Part shown: positions 5,765 through 6,691 of the stretch, piece by piece
Position numbering within the stretch: the stretch's first letter is position 1
How the letters are laid out: each line of letters begins with the position of its first letter
NCBI GenBank assembly: GCA_934277845.1
Contig: CAKQVV010000090.1
Span: 1 to 6,691 of the forward strand
DNA from: an uncultured Clostridia bacterium
GTDB taxonomy: Bacteria; Bacillota; Clostridia; Christensenellales; Pumilibacteraceae
DNA: 6,691 nucleotides
Reading direction: 5' to 3'
Made by a program: the position numbers and the translations under genes
The notes under the pieces: generated by a model
What the model saw: only the letters and a program-made list of their open reading frames with translations
The model's database searches: none
What the model was told of the DNA's origin: nothing

Positions 5765-5793
5765 TTGCGTTTTCGCGCAAACGGGCGTATAAT
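5765..5793 (+). promoter_or_regulatory. Likely proximal promoter of the small membrane protein gene
   Basis: TATAAT at 5788-5793 is perfect. TTGCGT at 5765-5770 is a half-matching -35 at the ideal 17-nt distance. A start near 5800 would give a leader of about 60 nt for the gene at 5860. Confidence 0.5.
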
Positions 5794-5859
5794 TCCCGTA
5801 TACGATTAAAACGCGGACAAAACATATCGCTTTTCGCGTTTTATAAGGACGCAACCCAA

Positions 5860-6324
5860 ATGTTTAATATCAAAAATTACAGGCTCGGATTTGAGTTTTG
5901 CGGGTTTATTCTTTCGCTCGCAATAATTTTACCCGGCGTCATCTGGTATTTTGTACCTTCGCCGAACGACATTCTGCGATCGGCGAACGCTATGTTTGTG
6001 CCTGCAATGCCCGCCGCCGTACTGCTCGGACTGACGATGCTGACGTCGTCGTTGCTTATCAATCTCGACAGCCGCGAACTCCGATTCAATCCCGCTGCGT
6101 TTTTGATTTTCGCTTTCGGCGCGATTTACTATACGGGCTGGTTTCTCTACTATGCGGGGTTGGCAAGCGCATTTACCCTCACTCTTTTCTCGGTTTCGCC
6201 CGTCATTATGTTCGCTTCGCTCGCGTTCGATCGTAAAAACATTTTCTCGCTCGTCCTGTCGGTATCGTTCGCCGCCGTGCATATCACCTGTATCGCGCTG
6301 TGTTTTGCAAGCCTTGCGGCGTAA
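5860..6324 (+). CDS. Small multi-pass membrane protein of unknown function
   Basis: This 154-residue protein has about five hydrophobic segments (roughly 11-32, 46-67, 78-100, 103-125, 128-152). It resembles small hypothetical membrane proteins common in Clostridia, which share an N-terminal NYRLGF (residues 6-11), a PxxIWYFVPSPNDILR block (25-40), a YYTGWFLYYAG block (90-100) and a FDRKN loop (123-127). I know of no assigned activity and see no enzymatic motif. The family recognition is from memory. The frame is open upstream to an ATG at 5752, but 5860 is preferred because family similarity begins there and AAGGA (5844-5848) precedes it by 11 nt. The longer start would also overlap the likely promoter at 5765-5793. 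It appears monocistronic. No clear terminator follows, and 6325-6420 holds only short palindromes. Confidence 0.8.
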   Translation: MFNIKNYRLGFEFCGFILSLAIILPGVIWYFVPSPNDILRSANAMFVPAMPAAVLLGLTMLTSSLLINLDSRELRFNPAAFLIFAFGAIYYTGWFLYYAGLASAFTLTLFSVSPVIMFASLAFDRKNIFSLVLSVSFAAVHITCIALCFASLAA

Positions 6325-6426
6325 CTTGTAAAGATAATTATCTCGGCATAGCCGGTAAAACCACGCCGTTCCGCCGTTAAATCGTCACGCTAAAGCGCGC
6401 TTCAAAAATATTTACGCCGAAAACGC

Positions 6427-6455
6427 TTGCCTAAATCAAAAAAATATGTTATTCT
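6427..6455 (+). promoter_or_regulatory. Promoter of the tRNA-Ala gene
   Basis: TTGCCT (6427-6432) and TATTCT (6450-6455) are 17 nt apart. The -10 ends 18 nt before the first base of the mature tRNA, a normal distance for a tRNA gene. Confidence 0.6.
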
Positions 6456-6473
6456 ATGTCGGTAATCGCACAT

Positions 6474-6549
6474 GGGGTTATGGCGCAGTTGGTAGCGCGT
6501 TTGAATGGCATTCAAAAGGTCAGGGGTTCGAATCCCCTTAGCTCCACCA
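6474..6549 (+). tRNA. tRNA-Ala (anticodon GGC)
   Basis: A full 76-nt cloverleaf can be drawn. The acceptor GGGGTTA (6474-6480) pairs with TAGCTCC (6539-6545). GCGC pairs with GCGC in the D arm. The anticodon arm TTTGA/TCAAA encloses loop ATGGCAT with GGC at 6507-6509. The T arm is GGGGTTCGAATCCCC, discriminator A, and CCA is encoded. G3 faces U70, the wobble pair that marks alanine tRNAs. The loop has A32 and U38, the uncommon combination conserved in tRNA-Ala(GGC). It reads GCC, and through wobble GCU, alanine codons. Confidence 0.97.
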
Positions 6550-6629
6550 AAAATAAAAGGCACATCTTAAGCGTGTCACCATTAGGGATTACAAAAAATC
6601 AATTAATTTAATGGGGACATCTGCAAGTG

Positions 6630-6667
6630 ACAAAAGACTCGAAGTTTCGTAACTTCGAGTCTTTTGT
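6630..6667 (+). terminator. Strong intrinsic terminator hairpin after the tRNA
   Basis: ACAAAAGACTCGAAGTT (6630-6646) and AACTTCGAGTCTTTTGT (6651-6667) form a perfect 17-bp stem with loop TCGT. The stem's own T run supplies the U tract on the plus strand. The symmetric A and T runs would let it work for a converging gene as well. It lies 80 nt beyond the tRNA. Confidence 0.8.
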
Positions 6668-6691
6668 TATGTTGAATAGCACTATAAAAAG

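Noticed and set aside
5624..5809. A 61-codon GTG frame on the plus strand
   Set aside because: There is no ribosome binding site, the GTG falls at the predicted transcript start, and the very basic translation looks like non-coding DNA.
6334..6402. Short palindromes AGATAATTATCT and AAGCGCGCTT after the membrane protein gene
   Set aside because: They are too short and lack a following T run, so I do not call them terminators or operators.

Overview
The window looks like chromosomal DNA from a member of the Clostridia. The support is strong AGGAG-type ribosome binding sites, SigA-type promoters, a lipoprotein signal ending in a lipobox, an ECF-type S-component, a DUF1893 protein, and a tRNA gene with encoded CCA. 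GC is roughly half, with GC-ending codons preferred. Placement among gut Clostridia such as Christensenellales-like lineages is a guess from protein style, not a computed result.

Layout, left to right. Positions 1-178 (minus) hold the first 59 codons of a gene that runs off the left edge. A divergent promoter region (179-382) leads to a stand-alone prolyl-tRNA-editing-type deacylase at 383-880 (plus). Right behind it, 876-1100 is an open, coding-like stretch with no start codon, read as the C-terminal remnant of a lost gene. Then comes composite palindromic element A (1130-1351). A three-gene operon follows on the minus strand, transcribed from about 3500 down to 1342: a ferredoxin-domain aldo/keto reductase, an S-component-like membrane protein, and a DUF1893 protein. 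Upstream of that operon is element B (3669-3907), a second member of the same palindromic family in the opposite orientation, followed by an intrinsic terminator. A surface lipoprotein with a Big2-like domain and a probable beta-helix (4029-5285, minus) is preceded by a long leader of about 264 nt and a near-consensus promoter. That promoter is back to back with a plus-strand promoter. Further right are a small multi-pass membrane protein (5860-6324, plus), a tRNA-Ala(GGC) (6474-6549), an AT-rich stretch, and a 17-bp terminator hairpin (6630-6667).

The most unusual content is the pair of composite elements. Each has nested inverted repeats that would fold into a four-way junction: an outer stem with GGATAA ends and GGGGATTCCACG, a first hairpin arm, an inner TCTGAATGAC/GTCATTCAGA stem around a partly conserved AT-rich core, and a second hairpin arm. 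The junction sequences are shared between the two copies. The hairpin arms differ almost completely between copies, yet stay self-complementary and resemble each other within a copy. Element A also supplies the stop codon of the DUF1893 gene. Other points worth a look are the structured leader of the lipoprotein gene and the headless gene remnant.

Apart from the three-gene operon, the genes look like independent transcription units. Nothing here shows a complete metabolic pathway.
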